Part shown: piece after piece, positions 1 through 7,875 of the stretch
How the letters are laid out: each line of letters starts with the position of its first letter
How positions within the stretch are numbered: position 1 is the first letter of the stretch
DNA from: Kitasatospora sp. NBC_00315
Lineage (GTDB): Bacteria > Actinomycetota > Actinomycetes > Streptomycetales > Streptomycetaceae
Reading direction: 5' to 3'
Assembly: GCF_041435095.1 (NCBI RefSeq)
Contig: NZ_CP108025.1
Coordinates: forward strand, 8,122,001-8,186,000
Length of the DNA: 64,000 bases
Notes under the pieces: model-generated
Told to the model about the DNA's origin: nothing
The model's input: only the letters and a program-made list of their open reading frames with translations
The model's database searches: none
Translations under genes and position numbers: made by a program

Positions 1-254
1 CCGAAGAACTCGGCGTCGAAGTACTCCGGGTGTTCCAGGTAGGCACCGTCGCGGTAGGCGATGTCGGAGTCCGCGGGGGAGCGGACGGTCGTGCCGAAGA
101 CGTAGTGCAGGTAGTTTTCGATGCTCCGGGCGCGGTGCTCGGGGAAGCGGCCGGTGAGGTTCCTCCCCTCGGCGACGAGGTCCCAGAACCCGTGGATGTC
201 CCGTGCTCCGGGTACCTCCACCGAGATGCCGACGATAGCGATGTCCGAGCTCAA
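1..254 (-). CDS. Type I polyketide synthase, N-terminal ketosynthase (partial)
   Basis: Start of a modular or iterative PKS that runs off the left edge. Translation gives the N-terminal beta-ketoacyl synthase signature DIAIVGISVEVPGA, then a helix containing FWDLVAEGR and the conserved DPEYFDAEFFG-like block (here HPEYFDAEFFG). The enzyme would catalyse decarboxylative Claisen condensation of acyl-ACP thioesters. The start is TTG at 254, chosen because a GGAG box lies just upstream and the KS motif begins at residue 3. The active-site cysteine lies outside the window. It follows two discrete acyltransferase genes on the same strand with only 31 bases between, so it is probably the third gene of one operon. 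Confidence 0.8.
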   Translation of the reverse strand, partial: MSSDIAIVGISVEVPGARDIHGFWDLVAEGRNLTGRFPEHRARSIENYLHYVFGTTVRSPADSDIAYRDGAYLEHPEYFDAEFF

Positions 255-285
255 GGTCTTCTCCTTCGGGGCGGGCGCAGCGCGG

Positions 286-1131
286 TCAGGCGATCGCGGG
301 CAGCAGGGAGGTGAGCGTGGTGCCGTTGGCCTCGTCGAACCGGGTGACGCCGGTGGCCCGCAGCGAGCGCACGGTGCGCACCCACTCCACGGGGGCGGTG
401 ATCTGTGCGGTGAGCAGCGCGGCGGCGCGGGCCGGCTCGAAGGCAGACGCCGTGACGCCGGAGAACACCGGAACGGCGGGAGGCCCGAAGGCCTGGCCGC
501 TCAGGGCGGCCATGAACGCCCGCGCCGCGGGCGCCATCAACGGGGTGTGGAAGGGGCCGCTGACCGGCAGCGGGACCACTGCCCGGGCGCCCGCGGACCG
601 CAGCACACCGGCGGCGTCGGCCATCTCGTCCCGGCCGCCGGCGACGACGGTCTGCCGGTCGGAGTTCCGGTTGGCCACGTAGACGTTCCGCACCCGCGCT
701 TCCAGCAGCGCCGACGCCACGTCGTCGGCGCTTATCCCCGCCACAGCCGACATCCCCCCTCCGTGAACCGAGGCCATGGCCTCCGCCCGTGCCCGCACCA
801 GGCGCAGGGCCTCGACCAGGGAGAGGCAGCCGGCAGCCACCAGAGCGTTGTACTCGCCCAGGCTGTGGCCGGCGTAGCAGGCGATGGGCTCGGCCTCATC
901 GCCCTCCTCCGCCTGGCGCCGCCGTGCGTCGAGGGCGTTGACGAGGAAGACGGCGGGCTGCGCGTATCGGGTGTCGCCCAGCCGCCCCTCGGGGTCGTGC
1001 AGGCACAGCTCCCGGATCGAGTAGCCGAGCACCGCGTCGGCCGCCTCGACCTCCTCCGGGAACAGGTCGAACACATCGGCGCCCATACCGCGGCGTTGGA
1101 CGCCCTGGCCGGGGAAAACGAGGCAGCGCAC
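286..1131 (-). CDS. Discrete malonyl-CoA:ACP acyltransferase (trans-AT type)
   Basis: A 281-residue FabD/AT-fold protein. It loads extender units from acyl-CoA onto ACP through a Ser/His dyad. Visible motifs are FPGQGVQ at residue 5, GHSLGEY with nucleophile Ser90, the RARAEAM arginine block near 113, and GPFHTPLM with His195, the usual His and flanking residues of malonyl-using ATs. Its length matches a lone AT without linkers. The GTG start at 1131 has an AGGGGGG box. Because it is encoded separately beside a PKS whose first domain is a KS, it may serve in trans. It could also be a FabD duplicate dedicated to the cluster. Confidence 0.85.
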   Translation of the reverse strand: MRCLVFPGQGVQRRGMGADVFDLFPEEVEAADAVLGYSIRELCLHDPEGRLGDTRYAQPAVFLVNALDARRRQAEEGDEAEPIACYAGHSLGEYNALVAAGCLSLVEALRLVRARAEAMASVHGGGMSAVAGISADDVASALLEARVRNVYVANRNSDRQTVVAGGRDEMADAAGVLRSAGARAVVPLPVSGPFHTPLMAPAARAFMAALSGQAFGPPAVPVFSGVTASAFEPARAAALLTAQITAPVEWVRTVRSLRATGVTRFDEANGTTLTSLLPAIA

Positions 1132-1212
1132 GGCGTGCCCCCCTATCTGTGGTGTGAAGGTCTCGCGCGCGGGGCGGTGCTCCGCTCGCGACGTCGTTCG
1201 GTGCCGTGGCGG

Positions 1213-2328
1213 TCAGATCGAGGTGAACCGCGCGGCCGATCCGCTCTCACGCAGCCGCGACCGCGTCAGCGCGGCCGCGGAGACGCCGGGGCCGATGTCG
1301 AGGACCACGTCCGGAGCCAGCTCCGCCATGGCGGCGTCGACGACGACCGGCCAGTCGAAGGAGCGGCACATCTGCTGCGCGGCCACCTCGTACAGGACGT
1401 GGGGCGAGAACTGCAGGTTGGCGGGCGTGCCGGTGCCGTAGACCGGCATGGTCAGGCCGTCGCCCTTGACGGGCTGCCAGTTGTGGTCGACGTCCCGGCC
1501 GATCAGCGCCATGGCGGACGCCAGCACCGCGCTGTGGAAGGGGGCGGTGGCGCTCAGGTAGGTCCAGCGGGCACCGGGCCGTTCGAAGAGTTCGTCCTCG
1601 GCGAGCCGGAGCCGCATCAGCGCTTCGGTACCGCCGGTGAGGACGTGGAAGGTGGGCGAGTTGACGAGGCCGATCTCCACCCGGCCGCCCGGACCGCTGC
1701 CGCTGCGTCGGATCGCCTCGTCGAGCGCCGGGCGCCGCGGGCCCACGACGGCGGCCATCGTCCCGGGGACGCCGGCCCCCGGCCCGAGTGCGGCGTGCCG
1801 GCGCAGCAGTTCCCCGTCCGGCCGCGGTGCCGCGGGAATGACCTGGTGGCAGCGCAACAGCGCCACGGTGACCTGGGCGATCGAGCGTGCGGCGGCCGCC
1901 GTGTACTCGCGGCGGCCCTCGACGGGCAGGGCCGAGAAGACGGCGGCGTAGCTGCCCAGGCTGTGCCCGACCGCTCCCACCGGGCGCAGGCCGCCCGACC
2001 GGGTCGCCCGGGCCAGCGGATTTCCCGGCCCCGGCTGGAGGACGCACAACTGGTAGATGTGCAGCAGCACGCCCTCGGCCACCGAGCCGCGCGCCGCCGC
2101 GGGCAGCGGCCGGTCGCCGCAGTCGGCGAGCCACTCGCGTATCGGTAACCCGCCGGGCAGGAAACGGGCGCATTCCTCGCGTCCCACGATCTCGAAGGCC
2201 GTTTCGACGCCCGTGAAAGCCGATGCGAAGAAACGAGAATTCTGCTGTTGTCGGAACAGTTCGCGGAGCCTGCTGATCAGCGGGCCTTCGGGATCACCCA
2301 GCCCGCCGAAATGAAGTAACGCCCGCAC
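1213..2328 (-). CDS. Acyltransferase-like protein, possibly starter-unit transacylase-like
   Basis: A 371-residue protein with the AT nucleophile elbow GHSLGSY (Ser123) and a TAPFHSAVL block with a candidate catalytic His. It is longer and more divergent than the neighbouring AT. Its opening LLHFGGLGDP followed by a helical segment and a late GHS motif recalls the layout of starter-unit ACP transacylase (SAT) domains of iterative fungal-type PKSs; this resemblance is by eye only. The GTG start at 2328 has GAGGA six bases upstream. It would be the first gene of the leftward AT-AT-KS operon. Alternatives are an editing acyl hydrolase or a second trans-AT. Confidence 0.7.
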   Translation of the reverse strand: MRALLHFGGLGDPEGPLISRLRELFRQQQNSRFFASAFTGVETAFEIVGREECARFLPGGLPIREWLADCGDRPLPAAARGSVAEGVLLHIYQLCVLQPGPGNPLARATRSGGLRPVGAVGHSLGSYAAVFSALPVEGRREYTAAAARSIAQVTVALLRCHQVIPAAPRPDGELLRRHAALGPGAGVPGTMAAVVGPRRPALDEAIRRSGSGPGGRVEIGLVNSPTFHVLTGGTEALMRLRLAEDELFERPGARWTYLSATAPFHSAVLASAMALIGRDVDHNWQPVKGDGLTMPVYGTGTPANLQFSPHVLYEVAAQQMCRSFDWPVVVDAAMAELAPDVVLDIGPGVSAAALTRSRLRESGSAARFTSI

Positions 2329-2669
2329 AGGTTGTCCTCACCCGTAGTAGGAGGCGTGCCGCCCGGAGTGAAATTCGCAGCACCGGCTCGCCGGACCGCC
2401 GTGAATCCTGCCCGTGACGAGCTGAAGCCGTGATCGGTTACTCGGGAAACAATATGCAGCCGCGCTTGATTGCCGGTCAAAGCCCGATGAAACTTACATT
2501 CGCGCCGGCGCTGCCGGGTCGAGTGGCGCCCGCGGAACACCTGGTGCTCCTTGACGGTGCCCCCCGCTGACGCAAGGATCTCCTTGTAGCCGCCTGTCTA
2601 CGTCCGCCATTGTTGTCGGGCGCTGGAATGGAGGATCGCCCCGACCAGTACGTGAGGGAAGGAACCACG
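2329..2669. promoter_or_regulatory. Divergent intergenic region of the polyketide locus
   Basis: 341 bases between the leftward AT-AT-KS operon and the rightward BtrH-like gene. The stretch around 2440-2500 is clearly more AT-rich than its surroundings, so promoters for both directions probably lie here. I see no confident operator or -10/-35 pair. Confidence 0.4.
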
Positions 2670-3698
2670 GTGGCGCTCACCGACCGGATGATCCGGATGC
2701 CGGATATCGACCGCATCCGCACTCAGGACCCGAACAACCACCTCCATTGCCGGAGGGCGCAACTCCTGGCCTACGTCGCGGGCAGCACCTCGTGGTCCGA
2801 CCTTCTGATGTACCGGGCGCTCGGCTCTACCGCGGCCGTCTACCGCCACTGCCACCTGCGTGGAAAGGACCGCTGGGCGTTCGAGACGCCCTACGTGACC
2901 GAGGGCGATCTGCGACTGCTCGGGTTCGAACTGCTCTCGGCCGGTACGGTGGACATCGACCGCTTCCGATCCGGCCTGCCCGAGTTCCTCGCCTCGGGGC
3001 ATCCGGTGTTCTTCTACGCGCCCCGGCACCACTTCCCCCACTGGGTGGAGTTCATGCGCCGGGTCGGCACCGTTGCGGAGGACCACCGACTGCTGCATTC
3101 GTTCCTCGTGTGCGGGGCGAGCAGCACCGAGGTGCTGCTGCTCGACAACACCTCCGACGACCACGAATACTTCCCGCTGACGGTGGGGTGGGACGTGCTG
3201 CGCGAGGGGTACGCCCGGGAGCCGGAGCGCTGGTTCGTCGACTGCTCCACCGCGGTGCTCAGGTCGGTCCCCGACCTGGACGGATTCGAGTCCGCGTACC
3301 GCGGGTTCCTGGCCCGGTTCCGCGACGGGTTCCAGATCTACGACCTCATCGGTGAGAGCCTGGTCGCCGAGCGCGCGTCGGCCGACGCCGTGTACCGTGC
3401 GCCCGGCGTCAACAGCATCGCCCTGCTGGCGGGTTCGCGCACCCTGTTCAGCCGGTTCCTGGCACTCACCCGGCACGGCGAGCAGGTCCGCGCCGCGTAC
3501 GCGGGCGTCGCGCGGCTGGCCACCGTGCTCTCGGAGCAGATCAACGCCTTCCACGCCGGGACGCCTACGCTGTCGGCGGACCGGATTCGCAGCGGTCTGG
3601 CCGAGTTGAGGCAGCGCGAGCAGCGGGCGGCGGCGCTGCTGACGGACGAGGCGGCCCGGCTGCCGCGGATCCTGCCGAGCGACGTCGACAGCCGGTGA
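2670..3698 (+). CDS. BtrH-like N-terminal domain protein (possible acyltransferase)
   Basis: A 342-residue protein. Residues about 24-190 match the general pattern of BtrH N-terminal (papain-like) domains: an early HC pair (LHCRRAQLLAYV), then GHPVFFYAP with aromatic residues, and later LLHSFLVCGASSTEVLLLDN, where the His and Asp are plausible catalytic partners of the early Cys. In butirosin biosynthesis BtrH moves an acyl group from a carrier protein to the aminoglycoside. The remainder is helical and unassigned. GTG at 2670 is preferred because GGGAAGGA sits seven bases upstream; in-frame ATG 2628 and TTG 2610 lack a better site. Divergent from the acyltransferase/KS operon, it may act on that product. 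Family assignment is tentative. Confidence 0.45.
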   Translation: MALTDRMIRMPDIDRIRTQDPNNHLHCRRAQLLAYVAGSTSWSDLLMYRALGSTAAVYRHCHLRGKDRWAFETPYVTEGDLRLLGFELLSAGTVDIDRFRSGLPEFLASGHPVFFYAPRHHFPHWVEFMRRVGTVAEDHRLLHSFLVCGASSTEVLLLDNTSDDHEYFPLTVGWDVLREGYAREPERWFVDCSTAVLRSVPDLDGFESAYRGFLARFRDGFQIYDLIGESLVAERASADAVYRAPGVNSIALLAGSRTLFSRFLALTRHGEQVRAAYAGVARLATVLSEQINAFHAGTPTLSADRIRSGLAELRQREQRAAALLTDEAARLPRILPSDVDSR

Positions 3699-4041
3699 CC
3701 ACGTGTCGGCCGCGACTGCGGGTGGGCCGTGGTCGAGGAGCCGGTGGTCGGCGAGCAGCGCGTAGCGGGCCACGACGATCGCGCGGACCCGCCGGACCCT
3801 GGTGTGAGGGTGCGTCAGACACTGGGATCATGGATGGGGCGACTGCCGCGTCGAAGCTCTGACACGACCGCCCGACACACGTACCGAGCGACGATCAGTG
3901 ACACCCGAAACCGCCGCCCCCACCGAGTCACGATCCGACAAGCTCCGGTCCGACCCTGCCCGGCCATACCCGGCGTCCCCGCTCGTTCCCGCTCGTTCCC
4001 GTCTCCGGACACCGGGTGTCCGGTACCTCGTGGAGAAGTCC
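3699..4041. other. Intergenic, no gene recognised
   Basis: 343 bases between the BtrH-like gene and the LacI regulator. The LacI frame stays open upstream to 3898 but lacks a convincing ribosome site there. The promoter of the regulator probably lies here; no clear operator was seen. Confidence 0.4.
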
Positions 4042-5058
4042 GTGCCCGCACCCGCCGACACCGTCGCAAGCCCACCCACCCTCGCTGACGTGGCCCTGCT
4101 CGCCGGCGTTTCGACGGCCACCGCGTCCCGGGTCCTCACCGGCTCGGCCCGGGTGAGCGAGGAGACGAATCGCCGTGTCCAGGAGGCCATCTCAAAGCTC
4201 GGATACGTACGCCGCCGAGCGCCCTGGACGCACCGGCCGCACGGCGGATCCATCGCCGCGATCATCACCGAGTCCAACGAGCGGTTCTTCTCGGACCCGT
4301 TCTTCGCCCGCCTGCTCCACGGCGCGTCGCGGATCCTCGCCCCCGTCGGCTACCAGCTGGCATTCGTCGCGGTGCGGGATCAGAGCGAGTACGCGGCGGC
4401 GGCCCGTTTCGTGAACCGCGGAGTCGACGGGGTCATGCTGGTCTCCTCCCACGGCTCGGATCCGTTGATGCCTCTGCTGGACACGGCGAGGGTGCCCACC
4501 GTGCTGTGCGGCCGGCCGCTGGCGGAACACGGTGCCCCGTACGTGGACACCGACAACTACGGCGGTGCGCAGGCCGCCGTGCACCACCTGCTCGCGGCAG
4601 GCCGCCAGCGCATCGGGACCATAGCCGGGCCGCGCGACATGGCTGCGAGCCAGGACCGGCTCCGGGGTTTCACCGAGGCCCTGGCGGCCACCGGCCTGGA
4701 GCCCGTCGTCGACCTCGGGGACTTCTCCCTCGAGTCCGGCGAACACGCCATGACCCGGCTGCTCAGGCGCCGCCCCGACCTCGACGCCGTCTTCGTCGCC
4801 TCCGACCTGATGGCGGCCGGGGCCTTACGCTCACTGCGTCGGGCGGGACGTCGCGTGCCCGACGATGTCGCGGTCATCGGCTTCGACGACGATCCGGTGG
4901 CCCAGTACACCCACCCCCCGCTCAGTACGATCCGGCAGCCGGTGGAGGAGCAGGGCTCGACGATGGCCCGTCACATCCTCGCGCTGATCGAGAACAAGAC
5001 GAAACCGGACCCCAGGACCCTGCTGCCCACCACCCTCATATGTCGCGAATCGGCCTGA
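4042..5058 (+). CDS. LacI/GalR family transcriptional regulator
   Basis: A 338-residue sugar-responsive repressor. The helix-turn-helix TLADVALLAGVSTATASRVL begins at about residue 12, followed by the LacI hinge, then a periplasmic-binding-protein-like domain with VDGVMLVSS, a VDTDNYGGA effector-pocket segment, DAVFVASDLMAAGAL and VIGFDDDPVAQYTHPPLSTI, which are family hallmarks. GTG at 4042 is preferred over the longer frame starting at 3898 because GGAG lies six bases upstream and it places the HTH near the N-terminus as usual. It precedes four arabinoxylan-degrading genes, and LacI-type palindromes lie upstream of two of them, so it is the likely local regulator of xylan or arabinose use. 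Confidence 0.9.
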   Translation: MPAPADTVASPPTLADVALLAGVSTATASRVLTGSARVSEETNRRVQEAISKLGYVRRRAPWTHRPHGGSIAAIITESNERFFSDPFFARLLHGASRILAPVGYQLAFVAVRDQSEYAAAARFVNRGVDGVMLVSSHGSDPLMPLLDTARVPTVLCGRPLAEHGAPYVDTDNYGGAQAAVHHLLAAGRQRIGTIAGPRDMAASQDRLRGFTEALAATGLEPVVDLGDFSLESGEHAMTRLLRRRPDLDAVFVASDLMAAGALRSLRRAGRRVPDDVAVIGFDDDPVAQYTHPPLSTIRQPVEEQGSTMARHILALIENKTKPDPRTLLPTTLICRESA

Positions 5059-5252
5059 ACCGGCTCGCCACGTGGTCGGTGAATGCAACGCGGGCTTGTG
5101 TGCCACGTTCGCAGGACTGCGAGCCGGCGGCGCAGTACGGGGATTCCCGGGTCCTGCTGGTGCGCACTGACCCCCACCAGCTCCGCCCGCTCTCAAGGTC
5201 GATCATTTCGAGAGTTCCTTCCCTGGTTCACCGGTAACGATCCGCACAGGAT

Positions 5253-5264
5253 TGAACGCGTTCA
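5253..5264. promoter_or_regulatory. LacI-type palindrome TGAACGCGTTCA
   Basis: A perfect 12-base palindrome with the central CG typical of LacI/GalR operators, about 190 bases downstream of the regulator gene and not immediately before any intact gene. It may be a relic of a lost target gene. Confidence 0.4.
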
Positions 5265-5480
5265 GCTCATCTATGACGGGTCATCGCCACAGGTCGGCGG
5301 CAGCTCGACGGTGTCCACGACATCCGGATCTCCGTGCCCGGTGCTGGAGGCGGCGGGTGATCCGGGCCAGGGCACGGGCGGGGTGCTGGAGGCGGCGGTG
5401 GCCGGCGTGACGGCCGCGGTCACGGTGGCGGGCGGGCTGGTGCGGGACCTGCCGGGGGCCTGTCGGGCGCCCCTGCGGTT

Positions 5481-5491
5481 CGAAACTTTCG
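5481..5491. promoter_or_regulatory. CGAAACTTTCG palindrome (xylan-regulator type)
   Basis: The sequence CGAAACTTTCG matches the CGAAA-N-TTTCG inverted repeat described for Streptomyces xylanase and xyloside regulators of the BxlR/XlnR kind. A second pair of ACTTTC-type arms, ATACTTTC and GAAAGTAT, stands at 5624-5651. The gene they should control is missing apart from a C-terminal relic ending at 5816. Confidence 0.5.
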
Positions 5492-5623
5492 ATGACTTGA
5501 TGTCTCAGGTTGCGACCTGCGGCGCCGAGGGGTTGCAGTCGATTGGCCAAGTTCTTGGGTCTGCCTCGGCTGCCAGGCGTCTGGCCAGGGAATATTCAGG
5601 TAAGGGGCATTGGGGGAGGAGCG

Positions 5624-5651
5624 ATACTTTCACTGCTCTGGTCGAAAGTAT
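5624..5651. promoter_or_regulatory. Inverted repeat ATACTTTC-N12-GAAAGTAT
   Basis: Perfect 8-base arms with a 12-base spacer, sharing the ACTTTC core of the palindrome at 5481. A TTGACA hexamer overlaps the right end at 5651-5656. Possible promoter/operator of the decayed gene that ends at 5816. Confidence 0.3.
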
Positions 5652-5747
5652 TGACAGCCTGTCGGGTGCAGGCCAACACTGGCGCCGTCGACAAGTCAAT
5701 GTGCCCTACTTCGACACCCAGGCCCTCGTCGCCACTCCAACGGCGCG

Positions 5748-5816
5748 GGCGACAACTGGGGCATGACCATCGCGAAGAACGGCAGCACCACCTGGCGGGC
5801 GGTCTCCTGCCTGTGA
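5748..5816 (+). pseudogene. C-terminal relic of a secreted protein
   Basis: The last 22 codons read GDNWGMTIAKNGSTTWRAV then SCL and stop; the preceding codons SNGA are also in frame. The Gly/Asn/Trp/Cys-rich pattern looks like the C-terminus of a secreted carbohydrate-binding or hydrolytic protein. No start or upstream domain is recoverable between the CGAAACTTTCG operator and this point. Specific family not identified. Confidence 0.3.
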
Positions 5817-5863
5817 GCTGACTCAGTGTCGGCTCACGGGCAGGGTGCGCGGCCGCCGTGAAT

Positions 5864-5877
5864 TGTTAACGCTAACA
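5864..5877. promoter_or_regulatory. LacI-type operator TGTTAACGCTAACA before the GH10 gene
   Basis: Perfect five-base arms TGTTA/TAACA around ACGC, central CG retained. It lies about 235 bases upstream of the xylanase start. A related site (TGTGAGCGATAACA) precedes the GH62 gene, so both are candidate targets of the LacI protein at 4042-5058. Confidence 0.5.
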
Positions 5878-6112
5878 GACAGTTCCGCCAGCCATTCGGA
5901 TCCCTTCCGTCGGCCGAACCCCACAAGGGTACGGGCGGCACGTCATCCGGCGGAACAGCTCCTGAGCGGGCCCAGGCACCACGGGCACCACCGGCTCCGC
6001 CCGGCAGGAGCGGCCCGGCCGATCACGCGCCGGCACAACCGTCGGGACGAGGTGCCTGGTCCCGACCGGTGCGCAGGCATACCCCCCCCACACGCAAGGA
6101 GAACGATCCGTC

Positions 6113-7582
6113 ATGCCATGGCTCAACAAGCAGCCCCGTCTCCGCAAGGTCCTGACGGCGGCGGTATGCGTAGTCGTCAGCTCGGTCACAGCCGCTACCG
6201 CGAGCCCTGCGGCCCACGCTGCCGGGGCAACCACCCTGGGGGCGGCAGCAGCCGGCAGCGGCCGCTACTTCGGCACGGCAGTACCCGCGGGCAAGCTCGG
6301 CGACTCGACGTACGCGGGCATCCTGGACCGGGAGTTCACCATGGTGACCCCGGAGAACGAGATGAAGTGGGACACCGTCGAACCCTCCCGGGGGTCGTTC
6401 AACTTCGCCCCCGGCGACTCGATCGTCAGCCACGCCTCCGCACACGGTCAGCGCATGCGCGGCCACACGCTGGTCTGGCACTCCCAACTGCCCAGCTGGG
6501 TCAGCTCCATCACCGACGCCAACACCCTGCGCAGTGTGATGAACAACCACATCACCCAGGAGATGGCGCACTACAAGGGCAAGATCTACGCCTGGGACGT
6601 GGTCAACGAGGCCTTCGCCGACGGCGGCAGCGGCCAGCACCGCAGCTCCGTGTTCCAGAACGTGCTGGGCAACGGCTTCATCGAGGAGGCCTTCCGCACC
6701 GCCAGGAACACCGACCCCTCGGCCAAGCTCTGCTACAACGACTACAACATCGAAAACTGGTCCGACGCCAAGACCCAGGGCGTCTACAACATGGTCAAGG
6801 ACTTCAAGTCCCGCGGCGTGCCCATCGACTGCGTCGGCCTCCAGAGCCACTTCGGCGCCGGCGGCCCGCCCGCCAACTTCCAGACCACCCTGTCGAGCTT
6901 CGCCGCGCTCGGCGTCGACGTCCAGATCACCGAACTCGACATCGCCCAGGCCTCCACCACCGCCTACGCCAACACCGTCCAGGCCTGCCTCAACGTCGCC
7001 CGCTGCACGGGCATCACGGTGTGGGGCATCCGCGACAGCGATTCGTGGCGCACCGGTGAGAACCCGCTTCTGTTCGACAACAGCGGCAACAAGAAGCCCG
7101 CCTACAGCGCGGCGCTCACCGCCCTGGGCGGCAGCGCCGGCACACCGGGCGGGGGCATCACCTCCGGCGCGCTCTACACGCTCTCCGACGTGGCCGCCGG
7201 ACGCGTTCTCGACGAGCCCGCGGGACAGAACGGCAACGGCACCCAGCTCCAGGTGTGGGACGCAAGCGGTGCCTCCAACCAGCAGTGGCGGGCCGGCCAG
7301 AACAGCGACGGCTCCTACACCCTGACCAACGTCGCCAGCGGCCGGGCACTGGACGAGCCGGGCAACCAGACCGGCAACGGGACCCGTATGCAGGTCTGGG
7401 ACTCCAACGGCGGCGCCAACCAGCACTGGCGGGCCGGCCAGAACAGCGACGGCTCCTACACCCTGACCAACGTCGCCAGCGGCCGGGCACTGGAGATCCC
7501 CGGCGGTCAGACCGCCAACGGCACTCCCGTCCAGATCTGGGACTCCAACGGCGACGCCAACCAGCACTGGAACTTCAGGTGA
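6113..7582 (+). CDS. Secreted GH10 endo-1,4-beta-xylanase with ricin-type lectin module
   Basis: A 489-residue secreted enzyme that cleaves the beta-1,4-xylan backbone. A signal peptide ends near AHA (residue 36). The GH10 barrel spans about 40-340: RGHTLVWHSQLPSW, WDVVNEAF with acid/base Glu166, QITELDI with nucleophile Glu274, and WGIRDSDSW. After a Gly-rich linker come three ricin-B/CBM13 repeats (about 350-489), each ending in a QxW motif, which would bind xylan. The ATG start at 6113 follows AAGGAG. A LacI-type palindrome lies at 5864. It would act with the GH62, GH43 and GH51 enzymes nearby on arabinoxylan. Confidence 0.95.
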   Translation: MPWLNKQPRLRKVLTAAVCVVVSSVTAATASPAAHAAGATTLGAAAAGSGRYFGTAVPAGKLGDSTYAGILDREFTMVTPENEMKWDTVEPSRGSFNFAPGDSIVSHASAHGQRMRGHTLVWHSQLPSWVSSITDANTLRSVMNNHITQEMAHYKGKIYAWDVVNEAFADGGSGQHRSSVFQNVLGNGFIEEAFRTARNTDPSAKLCYNDYNIENWSDAKTQGVYNMVKDFKSRGVPIDCVGLQSHFGAGGPPANFQTTLSSFAALGVDVQITELDIAQASTTAYANTVQACLNVARCTGITVWGIRDSDSWRTGENPLLFDNSGNKKPAYSAALTALGGSAGTPGGGITSGALYTLSDVAAGRVLDEPAGQNGNGTQLQVWDASGASNQQWRAGQNSDGSYTLTNVASGRALDEPGNQTGNGTRMQVWDSNGGANQHWRAGQNSDGSYTLTNVASGRALEIPGGQTANGTPVQIWDSNGDANQHWNFR

Positions 7583-7590
7583 GCTGAGCC

Positions 7591-7610
7591 GCGGAGGCAC
7601 GTACCTCCGC
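7591..7610. terminator. Hairpin after the xylanase gene
   Basis: GCGGAGG and CCTCCGC arms around CACGTA, nine bases after the stop codon. Likely a GC-rich terminator without a T tract. Confidence 0.5.
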
Positions 7611-7746
7611 CGGATCCCCTCGCCCCGTCGGGAAACCGCCGCGCGCCACCGCGTGGGTGCGATCCACCCGGTACCGCAGCGCGGCTTGACGAAGCTCCGG
7701 GACATCAGGCAACGCGCGGTTCAGCACCCGTACGACACCTTGACGT

Positions 7747-7785
7747 CCCCTGGGCCGGGGGAGGATTCCCGCCCCGGCCCAGGGG
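7747..7785. terminator. Strong hairpin upstream of the GH62 gene
   Basis: Perfect 14-base arms (CCCCTGGGCCGGGG and its complement) with an 11-base loop. It separates the xylanase from the GH62 gene and so supports separate transcription. Confidence 0.6.
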
Positions 7786-7821
7786 TGCCCCTGCATGCGC
7801 GCGCTCACGGCGGCACGCGCG

Positions 7822-7835
7822 TGTGAGCGATAACA
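7822..7835. promoter_or_regulatory. LacI-type operator TGTGAGCGATAACA before the GH62 gene
   Basis: Imperfect palindrome with a central CG, matching itself reversed at 10 of 14 positions and resembling the site at 5864. Located about 40 bases before the GH62 start, a suitable repressor position. Confidence 0.45.
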
Positions 7836-7875
7836 AAGCCGTGTGACAGCTCTATCCGTTCACAAGGAGGTACCC

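Noticed and set aside
121..2148. Long plus-strand frame opposite the acyltransferase genes
   Set aside because: Third-position mirror of the real minus-strand AT genes; Gly/Arg/Gln-rich translation with no domain.
7822..7835. Possible cloning-vector lac operator because of TGTGAGCGATAACA
   Set aside because: It lacks one base of the E. coli operator, flanking DNA is native and GC-rich, and it fits the local LacI-type pattern.
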